Positions 1 through 7,300 of a stretch of 18,071 nucleotides of DNA are shown here, one piece after another. The notes below the pieces were generated by a model, which worked only from the letters and a program-made list of their open reading frames with translations, had not been told where the DNA came from and did no database searches. Origin of the DNA: Firmicutes bacterium CAG:646 (lineage in GTDB: Bacteria > Bacillota > Clostridia > Lachnospirales > Lachnospiraceae); contig HF995371.1 of assembly GCA_000432335.1 (NCBI GenBank), forward strand, positions 36,822 through 54,892, written 5' to 3'. The stretch's first letter is position 1. Each line of letters starts with the position of its first letter. The position numbers and the translations under genes were made by a program.

Positions 1-622
1 GCTTCACCGACAAAATACCTTCCGTCAGATGTAACTGATGGTATTCCGTTTTGTGGAATTTCATCTGATGCGCCTTATATTTTGGTATTTCTTCCCCCTT
101 CCCCTGATCGGAATAATATTTCTCGAAACTATCTTCCGACATTTCATTTTCCGTGGCATCTATCCGAACCTGATGGGGCGAACCGGTAATCCATTGGGGA
201 TACCGTTCTTTCAAATAATAAAATACCAGTGACTTCATAAACTGCATAGCGCCTGTCCCATCAGTGAGGGCATGGTACGTCTCAAAATTAATCCTCTTTT
301 TGTAATACGTCACCTCAAAGAGAAGATTTTTCTGATCCCGCACATAGATCTGACTGCAGGGAGGACGGTATTCTTCCCGTACTGCCGGGCGAAGATGGGT
401 CTCTTCCAGATAATTCCAGAACAAACCGCCTCGAAGCACACACAAAAACATGGGATAATCTTCCATGCAAAGATCCAGCGCTTTCTGAAGCTTTGCCGGG
501 TCTACCTCCTCCTTCAGCTGACAGGAGATTCGGAAAACCCTCTCATCTTTTTTTCCGCTGGTTGCCGGAAATATTTTCGCCGTATTTTCCAGCATCCGCC
601 ATTTCTTTCTTCTGGCACTCAA
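1..622 (-). CDS. Condensation-type (alcohol acetyltransferase-like) acyltransferase, partial
   Basis: This open frame runs off the left edge, so only about the first 207 residues are present. I translated it by hand from the minus strand. It carries HALTDG at about residues 117-122, the HxxxDG catalytic motif of the condensation / CoA-dependent acyltransferase superfamily (alcohol acetyltransferases, wax-ester synthases, NRPS condensation domains). The segment before it (KIFPATSGKK, then a beta-strand-rich stretch) fits the N-terminal lobe of the alcohol acetyltransferase-like group. The likely start is a TTG at 620-622 that overlaps the TGA stop of the upstream esterase, with GAGG about 5 nt before it; an ATG nine codons in is the alternative. 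The overlap implies translational coupling with the esterase. The family call rests on one motif and general appearance; the substrate is unknown. Confidence 0.6.
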   Translation of the reverse strand, partial: MSARRKKWRMLENTAKIFPATSGKKDERVFRISCQLKEEVDPAKLQKALDLCMEDYPMFLCVLRGGLFWNYLEETHLRPAVREEYRPPCSQIYVRDQKNLLFEVTYYKKRINFETYHALTDGTGAMQFMKSLVFYYLKERYPQWITGSPHQVRIDATENEMSEDSFEKYYSDQGKGEEIPKYKAHQMKFHKTEYHQLHLTEGILSVK

Positions 623-1617
623 ACTTTCCTCATCTCCCTTTCCGTATGTTCTAAAAATTCATTTACATATTCATAGGTTTGCCGTACTGCCGGATAAAAA
701 GGCTCCAACAGGAAAAATCCATGAATCCCTTCCGGTATGCGATGATGCTTTACCCGGTTTCCCGCTTTTTTAAGCTTTTGGGCGAAAAATTCTCCTTCAT
801 CTCTCAAAGGATCCAATTCCCCCGTGATCACCAGCGTATCCGGCAGATGTTCCAGATTCTCTTCCACTAAAGGAGCAAAATACGGATTCTCCCTGTCCTT
901 CGGCGAACTCTGATAGTATTCCAGATAATCTGCCATATTCTGCCTTGTGAGAAGATAATCCTGACCATTTTCCATGACAGACGGAAAGCCATTATGTTCT
1001 TCATAATTATTATTCAGACAGGGATAAATCAAAATCTGCCGGGCAATCCGAAATTCTCCCCGGTCTCTCGCCATCAAAGATAACGCCGCTGTGATATTTC
1101 CCCCTGCGCTGTCGCCCATCAGCGTGATATCCTCCGGTTCCACATTCAAAATACTCCTGTCTGTAAAGACTGCCCGGGCTGCTGCATAACAATCCTCCAC
1201 CTGCCTGGGAAAGCGATGTTCCGGCGCAAGCGGATAATCCACTGCCACCACCACATGCTGCGTATGCTTTGCCAGATTCCAACAGACCCGATTATAGGAT
1301 TCCACACTCTCCGTCACAAAGCCGCCTCCATGGATATACAAAATCACCGGATACGTATTATCCCCCATCGCTCCACTGCTATTTTCATTTTTTTGCAGCT
1401 CCTCTATATCCACCGTATCATAAGACTCCTCATTTGGAAAATAAATCCGCATGGGAACCTCATGATCCTCGTGGTAAATTCTGGTGTCTAGCGTCCTGTA
1501 AAAACCTTTGAAAGGATCTATCATTTTCAGATTCATCAGACGCCGGGACTTCTGCACATCCAGTTTCGTCTCCGGGTCTGAGAATGCTTTTAAAAAAATC
1601 TGCATCGCTTTATTCAT
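619..1617 (-). CDS. Alpha/beta hydrolase, HSL-family esterase/lipase
   Basis: This 332-residue serine hydrolase belongs to the hormone-sensitive-lipase (HSL) family. The oxyanion motif HGGG is at residues 96-99, the nucleophile elbow GDSAGG has Ser170, and the remaining triad residues are Asp269 (ELDPLRDEG) and His299 (GIHGFF). Length and order are normal for the family, and no signal peptide is visible, so it is probably cytoplasmic. The ATG at 1617 is preceded by GAGGGAG about 8 nt upstream. Its 3' end overlaps the start of the acyltransferase gene, and it diverges from an AraC-type regulator, which suggests a regulated esterase/acyltransferase pair. Family members hydrolyse short acyl esters or act as acetyl esterases; the natural substrate cannot be read from the sequence. 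Confidence 0.88.
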   Translation of the reverse strand: MNKAMQIFLKAFSDPETKLDVQKSRRLMNLKMIDPFKGFYRTLDTRIYHEDHEVPMRIYFPNEESYDTVDIEELQKNENSSGAMGDNTYPVILYIHGGGFVTESVESYNRVCWNLAKHTQHVVVAVDYPLAPEHRFPRQVEDCYAAARAVFTDRSILNVEPEDITLMGDSAGGNITAALSLMARDRGEFRIARQILIYPCLNNNYEEHNGFPSVMENGQDYLLTRQNMADYLEYYQSSPKDRENPYFAPLVEENLEHLPDTLVITGELDPLRDEGEFFAQKLKKAGNRVKHHRIPEGIHGFFLLEPFYPAVRQTYEYVNEFLEHTEREMRKV

Positions 1618-1649
1618 ATGGAAAACTCCCTCGTATCATCTATTTTTTC

Positions 1650-1655
1650 ATTATA
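1650..1655 (-). promoter_or_regulatory. -10 box of the esterase promoter
   Basis: On the minus strand this is a perfect TATAAT lying 32 nt before the esterase start. The region 17-19 nt upstream of it (TGTTCG/CTGTTC) is a poor -35 match. A good -10 with a weak -35 is typical of activator-dependent promoters and fits control by the divergent AraC-family protein. Inferred from sequence only. Confidence 0.45.
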
Positions 1656-1806
1656 CTACTTGTTGTCCCTTACGAACAGTGATATTCTGAAAACATCGTT
1701 ACGGTTTACTGCAACAATGCTAGTTTATACCGGCACATGAGAAAAACCGCCGGAATTTCCCGGAAATAGGGTGACACTTTTTTTAATACGGAAAGGAATA
1801 TACAGT

Positions 1807-2694
1807 ATGCAATTACTTCTGGATACAGATAAAAAAGAATTGAAATCTCATGGAACTTACGGATTTCCCGTAAGTATCAGCTATGAACAGTTATCCCGCT
1901 ACGAAAGGAAATCTTTTTCCTGGCACTGGCATAAAGAAATTGAACTCACCCTGATCCTGCAGGGCGAAATGAATTATCAGATTAACGATTCTGTCTATCA
2001 TTTAAAAGCTGGAGAAGGGCTTTTTTGTAATTCCAATGCCCTCCATACCGGATTTTCCTACCATGACTCCGACTGTATCTATCTTTCCACGACCTTCCAC
2101 CCCCGTTTTCTTTTTGGTTACGAGGGCAGTATTCTCCATTCCAAATATGTAAAACCACTGTTGGATTCCTCTCTGGACAGTCTCGTTTTTTCACCTCAGT
2201 TGCCCTGGCAGGAAGAGATTCTAGGGGAATTAGAACATATCAGGAGACTCTCTCTGGCTCCATCCCTTTCCTTTGAATGGGAGATTCAGCAAAGCCTTTC
2301 CCTCATCTGGGGCAAACTCTGGGAAAATACCGCCTGCGATCAGGAGACACAGGATCTTTCTGCTCTGAAACATATGGAACGACTGAAAAAAATATTATCC
2401 TATCTCCAGGAACACTATATGGAAAAACTTACGCTGGCAGATATTTCCGCCCAAGTAAATATCTGCCCCAGCGAATGCTGCCGATTTTTCAAAAAATATA
2501 TGAAGGAATCCCTGTTTGCGTATCTTCTCGCCTTCCGCATTGAGAAGAGTCTGCCCCTCTTGAGCGATCCGCACCTGTCAATCACAGAAATATCCAATCA
2601 GGTAGGATTTGCCAGCTCTTCCTATTATACAAAGATTTTTCGGGAACGGATGGGGTGCTCTCCATCACAATATCGGCTGAAAACCTGCAAATAA
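1807..2694 (+). CDS. AraC-family transcriptional regulator with cupin sensor domain
   Basis: This 295-residue regulator has an N-terminal cupin-like ligand domain (about residues 1-130, including WHWHKEIELTLILQGEM, typical of AraC_binding) and a C-terminal pair of helix-turn-helix motifs (about residues 195-290: LTLADISAQVNI and ITEISNQVGFASSSYYTKIFRE). I place the start at ATG 1807, preceded by AAAGGA with 9 nt spacing. An upstream GTG at 1771 would add 12 residues but lacks a ribosome binding site and would overlap the repeated GGTGACACTTTT motif. It diverges from the esterase gene and is the natural candidate to control the esterase/acyltransferase pair. AraC proteins with this layout usually sense sugars or small metabolites; the ligand here is unknown. 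Confidence 0.9.
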   Translation: MQLLLDTDKKELKSHGTYGFPVSISYEQLSRYERKSFSWHWHKEIELTLILQGEMNYQINDSVYHLKAGEGLFCNSNALHTGFSYHDSDCIYLSTTFHPRFLFGYEGSILHSKYVKPLLDSSLDSLVFSPQLPWQEEILGELEHIRRLSLAPSLSFEWEIQQSLSLIWGKLWENTACDQETQDLSALKHMERLKKILSYLQEHYMEKLTLADISAQVNICPSECCRFFKKYMKESLFAYLLAFRIEKSLPLLSDPHLSITEISNQVGFASSSYYTKIFRERMGCSPSQYRLKTCK

Positions 2695-2807
2695 CTCACG
2701 GGATATTCTATATTTTTATATATCTCTGATTCCTGCTGTTGGGCTTATCTGGAATTGTCCTCCTAAGTGGTTGAGCATCCCTTGATCGTTCCACCTGATA
2801 TAATTAT

Positions 2808-3038
2808 TTATTCTGAAATAGTATAGTGTGTATTTCGTGCTTTTCCATTCTGTTTTAATAAATTAGCCTTTACCATTTTTCGGATAACTCTGGTCGCAGT
2901 AGAAGCACTTACTTCAAGTAACTCTACCACATTATTTTTGGTGATAACACCATGTATCCTGACATATTCCAATATTTTATCTTCTTCGTCTCTTAACTGT
3001 TTTTCTACCTTGACAGTAATCTGCGTATCGCATTCCAT
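2808..3038 (-). CDS. Small winged-helix DNA-binding protein, possibly a remnant
   Basis: This 76-residue protein is almost entirely one winged-helix fold: a helix (EEDKILEYVRIHG), a recognition region (VVELLEVSASTATRVIRKMVKAN) and a wing (LLKQNGKARNTHYTI). The same kind of domain ends the longer AlbA_2/ATP-binding regulators (RecG-like transcriptional regulators), so it could be a leftover C-terminus. No convincing ribosome binding site precedes the ATG at 3038, which supports the remnant idea. A strong palindrome lies 48 bp upstream at 3086-3130, which would suit autoregulation if the gene is live. Function unknown. Confidence 0.5.
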   Translation of the reverse strand: MECDTQITVKVEKQLRDEEDKILEYVRIHGVITKNNVVELLEVSASTATRVIRKMVKANLLKQNGKARNTHYTISE

Positions 3039-3085
3039 TTTTACAGCTGCTTTTTTTATTTCAACTTTATAAATCTATCCCATCA

Positions 3086-3130
3086 AATCGAGTCAATCAT
3101 GTCAATTCCATTGACCCGATTGACTCGATT
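3086..3130. repeat. 45-bp palindrome built from four GTCAAT/ATTGAC half-sites
   Basis: The outer arms are a perfect 13-bp inverted repeat, AATCGAGTCAATC and GATTGACTCGATT. The inner arms are a perfect 6-bp pair, GTCAAT and ATTGAC, around a TCC loop. The hexamer GTCAAT (or its complement) therefore occurs four times in 45 bp. There is no T-run, so it is not an ordinary terminator. It lies between the winged-helix gene start and the SNF2 remnant stop, so an operator or a hairpin element are both possible. Confidence 0.6.
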
Positions 3131-3215
3131 ATGACACGATTCTTCATAAGTTGTGCGTTTATCCGCACCTCCATTGATCTTGCGCATTATCTTGCGTACT
3201 TTCTTCCGTACTTTA

Positions 3216-3524
3216 TCACTTCGAGATCAATTCCAATATTTCTTCCCTTGTAAAGCTTCCGCTTCCCATATCTTCTCCCGACAGGATCTGATCGGCAAGG
3301 GCATGTTTTTTCTCCTGAAGTTTTACAATATTTTCTTCTATGGTATCCTTCGCAATCAGCTTATATACATTGACTGTATTTTTCTGGCCGATTCGATGCG
3401 CGCGGTCGGTAGCCTGATTTTCTTCTGCTGAAAAGGGTACTACTTTTCCTTCGTTGTATACCTCTATACCTTTATTATAAGTTCTGCTGCCGGACAGCCT
3501 TCTAATATATTCTTTTGTCAGCAC
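3216..3524 (-). pseudogene. SNF2-family helicase with large in-frame internal deletion
   Basis: The 102-residue reading frame joins two parts of a much longer protein. Residues 1 to about 33 (LTKEYIRRLSGSRTYNKGIEV) resemble the N-terminus of bacterial SNF2 helicases with a SWIM zinc-finger region. Residues from about 34 on match the extreme C-terminus of the helicase core, including motif VI (QATDRAHRIGQ) and the tail (NVYKLIAKDTIEENI). The whole ATPase region in between, normally many hundreds of residues, is missing, yet the frame is kept. The start is a GTG at 3524 with GGGGAG 6 nt upstream, so the original translation signal survives. It has no Walker motifs and cannot be an active translocase. 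It is most likely a decayed gene, though a short protein may still be made. Confidence 0.75.
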
Positions 3525-3589
3525 TTACTTCTCCCCTTCGCTTCTTTTATCATGAGTAAAATAATCGTAACTATTCACTATCTTTATAA

Positions 3590-5062
3590 TTACAAAAACT
3601 CTTTGGTATTCTCATAAAGTCCCTGAAATTTTACATATTGTTCCCTGTAAAGAGACTGATTTTCCTGATTCGGCAGATAAATTTTCTCCTCATACGATAC
3701 CAGATTTTCACAAGCCTGACCAATATCCCCGTAGACTCCGCAGCCCACCCCGGCTAACATGCATGCGCCCAGACATGCCTGTTCTTTTACGTTACAGACC
3801 TGCACTTCTTTTCCCAGAATATCTGCCTGAATCTGCAGCCACACCGGACTTTGGGCGGCGCCGCCGGAAGCCAGAATCCGTTTTGCATCTATTCCCATAC
3901 TCTGTAAAATATCTAATGAACTTTTCAACGCATAGGTAACGCCTTCCATCACTGCTCTTGCCACATGACGGCGATCCTGTTCAATGGAAAGTCCAAAAAA
4001 CATTCCTTTTGCTCCCGGATTCATCAGCGGCGTGCGCTCTCCACTGAGATAGGGAAGAAAAATAACGCCGTCACTTCCCGGCGCTGTCTCACCAGCCATA
4101 GCGCTCAGCTCGTCAAAACTTCCGACATCTAAAATATTATTTTTCAGCCATTTCAGAGACATTCCGCCGGAAAGCATAGCTCCGTAAATCGTATATCCAT
4201 CTGGAATTCCATGACAGAATGTGTGCGTCCGAAGTTTCGTATCATACCAATCCTTTTTACTGTAACAAGACACCTGCGCGCCAGTGCCAATATTAGAAAT
4301 CAAAAGTCCTTCTCTTACAGCGCCATTTCCGATACTCTGTGCCTGCTGATCCCCGGCTCCATAAACCACCGGAATCCCTGCTCGGATTCCCAATTCCTTT
4401 GCGGCTTTCTCCGTTACTCTCCCTGCAACCTCCCAGGAATGACCCAGAGGAGGTAAAATCTCTCGTCGAATCTCAAGAATTTCCAGCACATCCCGCGCCC
4501 ATTCTCTCTTCCCCACATCCATCAGCAAAGCGGCAGAAGCATCCGATTCTTCCGTTCCCACTTCTCCCGTCATACAATACCGGATATAATCTTTCGGCTG
4601 AAAAATCTTATCAATTCTTTCGTATAAATCCGGCTCTTCCCGCTTCATCCACAAAAGAGAAGGCAGGGCAAATCCATTAAATACCTGATTATGAAAGATT
4701 TCCCCCTGCCTTGAGAATGGGATTTTCTCTTTTATCTCTTCCAGCTCTTTCGTTGCCCGCTGATCCATCCAGATAATCGCCGGGCGCACGGGAATCCCTT
4801 CTTTATCAATGGCAACCAGACCATGCATCTGACCGGAAAGACCAATTCCCTGCAAATCTTCTTTCATCCTGGGACATTTTCTCTGCAGTTCCCCCATCAC
4901 CTGGCATAATCTTACCCACCACATCCGGGGATCCTGCTCTGCATAATTCGGCTTTGGAAAACTCACATCATAATTTCTGGCACTGATTGCCAATATCCTG
5001 CCGTTCTCCTCCATTAACATTCCTTTGATACTGGATGTTCCCACATCAATGCCTAAGAGCAT
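3590..5062 (-). CDS. xylB: Xylulokinase (FGGY-family carbohydrate kinase)
   Basis: This FGGY kinase of 490 residues phosphorylates D-xylulose to xylulose-5-phosphate for the pentose phosphate pathway. The N-terminal phosphate-binding segment is LGIDVGTSSIKG. The SGQMHG motif, typical of xylulokinases, follows, then GAGDQQAQSIG, which holds the catalytic aspartate. YLSGERTP and the ASGGAAQSPVW segment belong to the C-terminal ATP-binding lobe. I chose ATG 5062 because AGGAGG lies 7 nt upstream; an in-frame TTG at 5080 has no such signal. No xylose isomerase or transporter is adjacent, so it may act with genes elsewhere. A related pentulose or hexulose substrate cannot be excluded, but the motif set favours xylulose. 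Confidence 0.9.
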   Translation of the reverse strand: MLLGIDVGTSSIKGMLMEENGRILAISARNYDVSFPKPNYAEQDPRMWWVRLCQVMGELQRKCPRMKEDLQGIGLSGQMHGLVAIDKEGIPVRPAIIWMDQRATKELEEIKEKIPFSRQGEIFHNQVFNGFALPSLLWMKREEPDLYERIDKIFQPKDYIRYCMTGEVGTEESDASAALLMDVGKREWARDVLEILEIRREILPPLGHSWEVAGRVTEKAAKELGIRAGIPVVYGAGDQQAQSIGNGAVREGLLISNIGTGAQVSCYSKKDWYDTKLRTHTFCHGIPDGYTIYGAMLSGGMSLKWLKNNILDVGSFDELSAMAGETAPGSDGVIFLPYLSGERTPLMNPGAKGMFFGLSIEQDRRHVARAVMEGVTYALKSSLDILQSMGIDAKRILASGGAAQSPVWLQIQADILGKEVQVCNVKEQACLGACMLAGVGCGVYGDIGQACENLVSYEEKIYLPNQENQSLYREQYVKFQGLYENTKEFL

Positions 5063-5210
5063 AGATTTTCCTCCTGTCAAAAAAATAAAAATATTATGGA
5101 AATAATATAGATATATCCCAAAATATATAGTGTATTGATAACAGTATAAAGGTAGTATTTAAAACTTATTTTGCTTTCTCATTGTAGCATATTTCACAAC
5201 TATTTTCTTT

Positions 5211-5257
5211 GCAACATAGTAACCGTTTCAGCTTTTGGATGAACTGTTACGTGTTGC
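5211..5257. repeat. Palindrome resembling the ends of the 108-bp mobile element
   Basis: The arms are GCAACA (5211-5216) and TGTTGC (5252-5257), enclosing GTAACCGTTTCA (5219-5230) and TGAACTGTTAC (5240-5250). The right inner arm is identical to 11 bases of the terminal repeat of the 108-bp elements at 17481 and 17670; the left arm is a diverged version. It could be an internally deleted copy of that family or an independent hairpin. Confidence 0.4.
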
Positions 5258-5291
5258 TGGAGTATCATTTGATACTATTTTCTTGTTTTTG

Positions 5292-5336
5292 AAAAAGTAT
5301 CACTATTTTTTAATCCCAAAAGTGGTGACATCTTTT
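5292..5336. repeat. Two dyad-motif copies (GTGGTGACA family)
   Basis: An inverted copy (5292-5313, reading AATAGTGATACTTTT on the minus strand) is followed directly by AAAAGTGGTGACATCTTTT at 5318-5336. A third copy with GTAGTGATATTTT lies at 5412-5430. The same motif occurs at 1764-1784 and 17882-18010. The core AAAAGTG-GTGA-CACTTTT is partly self-complementary, as an operator or small hairpin would be. Confidence 0.5.
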
Positions 5337-5479
5337 GCAAAAGTGTTGTTTAGTATCAATTTTCAACAAAATTTCTCTATTTTTTAATAAGTTTGTTGCA
5401 AAAGCAACATGCAAAGTAGTGATATTTTTTCGAAAAAGCTATTTTAGTATCATTTCATACAACAAGTCTCTATCCTATA

Positions 5480-5525
5480 AAAAAATGCCACCGGAACAAC
5501 CTCCTTTGTTCCGATGACATTTTTT
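5480..5525 (-). terminator. Rho-independent terminator of the Mdh-Hdr-Flx-Frd-Fum operon
   Basis: Read on the minus strand, a stem with GUCAUCGGAACAA on one side and UUGUUCCGGUGGC on the other closes a short AGGAGG-containing loop; the only two non-Watson-Crick positions are G-U pairs. It is followed by a run of seven U and preceded by A-rich sequence, so it can also work in the opposite direction. It begins right after the stop codon of the last operon gene at 5529 and marks the operon's 3' end. Confidence 0.9.
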
Positions 5526-5528
5526 CTT

Positions 5529-5852
5529 TTATGCCTGATTTGCTTCTCTTTCTTTATCCAGTTTCACATTTCTGAAGTACAGAGCCATATCAATGGTGAT
5601 TTCTATAATGTTCAGGAAATAGAAACACCCTCCCAGATAAAACAGCCAGCTTGTCTCCACGCCCATGCTTACCTGCATAAATTTACGGACAATACCGAAT
5701 ACGTAGCCAATCCAAAGGAAGCATTCGAAAAACAGACTTTTTCCTTTTGCTGTTCTGGATACCCAGGATTTCCGAATGGAAATTGGCCAGGAAAGACCAA
5801 AACAAAGAATCATCAACGCCTCCAGCAGATCTGTAATTAATTTCATATCCAT
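5529..5852 (-). CDS. Small three-helix membrane protein, SemiSWEET/PQ-loop-like
   Basis: This 107-residue protein has three predicted membrane helices (about residues 7-27, 40-56 and 68-93) and a charged C-terminal tail. That is the size and layout of a SemiSWEET/PQ-loop triple-helix unit. A proline sits in the first helix (SWPISI), followed by RTAKGKSLFF, which resembles the family's K-x-GxS turn, and an asparagine (FLNII) lies in the third helix. The canonical PQ pair is PI here. It starts at ATG 5852, with GGAG about 10 nt upstream, only 35 nt after the fumarase beta gene and just before the operon terminator, so it should be co-transcribed. SemiSWEETs carry sugars as dimers. A role with C4-dicarboxylates or as a partner protein is only suggested by position. 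Confidence 0.6.
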   Translation of the reverse strand: MDMKLITDLLEALMILCFGLSWPISIRKSWVSRTAKGKSLFFECFLWIGYVFGIVRKFMQVSMGVETSWLFYLGGCFYFLNIIEITIDMALYFRNVKLDKEREANQA

Positions 5853-5887
5853 TGTATTTTTTCTCCAATCCTTATCTAACCTGTTTT

Positions 5888-6442
5888 TTATTTATTTTTC
5901 AGGTATTCTGCTCTTCCCTCTTCGTAAAGGTTATTGCCTTCGCTGTCAATAATGACAACGAGAGGCATATCTTCCACATACAGTTTTCTCAGCGCTTCCG
6001 CACCCAGATCTTCATATGCGATCAATTCTGCCTTTTTGATGCATTTTGCCAGAAGAGCTCCTGCTCCGCCGATTGCTCCAAAGTATACGCCGCTGTATTT
6101 TTTCATAGCGTCCACTACTTCTGGAAGACGGGCTCCCTTACCGATCATTCCTCTTGCGCCCACGGACATCATCGTAGGTGCGTAAGCATCCATACGTCCG
6201 CTGGTTGTCGGGCCTGCGGAACCGATTACCTGACCTGGTTTTGCAGGGGTCGGTCCTACGTAGTAGATTGTTGCATCGGTAGGATCAAAAGGAATTTCTT
6301 CTCCTTTTGCCAGAGCTTCACACATTCTCTTATGTCCTGCATCACGGGAGGTATAAATAGTACCGGTAAGCAATACCTGATCTCCTGCATGAAGTGTTTT
6401 TGCCAATTCCTCTGTAAGAGGCAGTGTTATCTTCTTAGCCAT
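5888..6442 (-). CDS. fumB: Fumarate hydratase, class I, beta subunit
   Basis: This 184-residue protein matches the C-terminal (swivelling) domain of class I iron-sulfur fumarases, here a separate subunit. Family hallmarks are TSRDAGHKRM at residues 31-40, GPTTSGRM at 77-84 (substrate-binding loop) and YFGAIGGAGALLAKC. With the alpha subunit it interconverts malate and fumarate in the cytoplasm. It starts at ATG 6442, one base after the alpha-subunit stop, with GGAGG 8-9 nt upstream, which implies matched expression. L(+)-tartrate dehydratase has the same architecture, but the neighbouring malate dehydrogenase and fumarate reductase make fumarase much the more likely role. Confidence 0.92.
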   Translation of the reverse strand: MAKKITLPLTEELAKTLHAGDQVLLTGTIYTSRDAGHKRMCEALAKGEEIPFDPTDATIYYVGPTPAKPGQVIGSAGPTTSGRMDAYAPTMMSVGARGMIGKGARLPEVVDAMKKYSGVYFGAIGGAGALLAKCIKKAELIAYEDLGAEALRKLYVEDMPLVVIIDSEGNNLYEEGRAEYLKNK

Positions 6443-6443
6443 A

Positions 6444-7286
6444 TTAGATCACCTCCGATTTGTGACGGGTTACATGACAGTTGATGTTGATCGCGCAGGG
6501 CATTCCCGCAATATGAGTCGGCAGTGTCTCGATATTCAAACCGATCGCTGTCGTTTTTCCACCAAATCCCTGAGGTCCGATTCCCAGCTCGTTGATCTTT
6601 TCCAGCATTTCCACTTCCAAATCTGCATAGAATGGATCTTCATTGGAAGAATCCAGCGGTCTCATAAGGGCCTTCTTTGCCAGAAGGGCAGCCTTATCGA
6701 AGGTTCCGCCGATACCAACGCCAACCACCATCGGAGGACACGGGTTCGGTCCTGCTGTCTCCACGGTCTCAATGATAAAATCTTTGATTCCCTGAAGTCC
6801 TGCGGAAGGTTTGAACATACGGATTGCACTCATATTTTCACTTCCAAATCCCTTCGGACCTACCGTAATCTTGATATTTTCTCCCGGAACGATCTCTGTA
6901 TAGATCATAGCCGGTGTATTATCTCCCGTATTTCCCCGGCGAACCGGATCTTTTACTACAGATTTTCTCAGGTATCCCTTATCGTATCCACGGCGTACGC
7001 CTTCATTAACAGCATCTTCCAAATTGCCGCCTACCATGTGTACGTCCTGTCCGATTTCCAGAAATACACATGCCATTCCAGTATCCTGACAGATCGGTAC
7101 GCACTCGTTATCTGCAATTTCAAAGTTCTCGATAATGTTATCCAGAACGCCGCAAGCGATCTCTCCGTCCTCACAGGCACGGCATTTTCTGATCGCTCCC
7201 TTTACATCCTCCGGCAAATGATTATTTGCCTCGATGCAAAGCTTTTCTACCACATCGGTAATCTGCTGAACATTAATTTCACGCAT
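6444..7286 (-). CDS. fumA: Fumarate hydratase, class I, alpha subunit
   Basis: This 280-residue subunit carries the [4Fe-4S] cluster of class I fumarase. The three expected cysteine ligands are visible: Cys66 in ICQDTG, Cys183 in GPNPCPP and Cys270 in NINCHVTRH. GIGGTFDKAALLAKKAL (about 191-207) is another conserved segment. The enzyme interconverts malate and fumarate; in this operon the direction should be malate to fumarate, feeding the reductase encoded just upstream. The ATG at 7286 is 14 nt after the flavoprotein stop, with AGGAG about 12 nt before it. Such two-subunit, oxygen-sensitive fumarases are standard in strict anaerobes. Tartrate dehydratase is a less likely alternative. Confidence 0.92.
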   Translation of the reverse strand: MREINVQQITDVVEKLCIEANNHLPEDVKGAIRKCRACEDGEIACGVLDNIIENFEIADNECVPICQDTGMACVFLEIGQDVHMVGGNLEDAVNEGVRRGYDKGYLRKSVVKDPVRRGNTGDNTPAMIYTEIVPGENIKITVGPKGFGSENMSAIRMFKPSAGLQGIKDFIIETVETAGPNPCPPMVVGVGIGGTFDKAALLAKKALMRPLDSSNEDPFYADLEVEMLEKINELGIGPQGFGGKTTAIGLNIETLPTHIAGMPCAININCHVTRHKSEVI

Positions 7287-7300
7287 CAGATTTCACACTC

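Larger units (their letters stand above)
5063..5479. other. Intergenic region upstream of xylB
   Basis: No gene is visible in these 417 bp. They hold the xylB ribosome binding site (AGGAGG, plus-strand 5070-5075) and a perfect leader hairpin (ATATTAT, GGAA loop, ATAATAT, 5091-5108). A palindrome follows at 5211-5257, then three clear copies of the GTGGTGACA-like dyad motif (5292-5313 inverted, 5318-5336, 5412-5430), several GTATCA repeats, and the hairpin TGTTGC-AAAA-GCAACA at 5394-5409. No confident -35/-10 pair stands out in this AT-rich DNA. Confidence 0.6.

Noticed and set aside
3086..3130. Rho-independent terminator for the SNF2 remnant
   Set aside because: The stem is strong but no U-run follows it on either strand, so an operator or other palindrome is more likely.
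5852..6484. Plus-strand open frame of 210 codons opposite fumarase beta
   Set aside because: Same reasoning: it is antisense to a gene with clear class I fumarase motifs and has no ribosome binding site of note.
5888..7286. L(+)-tartrate dehydratase TtdAB
   Set aside because: The architecture is shared, but the operon contains malate dehydrogenase and fumarate reductase, which make malate/fumarate the consistent substrate pair.
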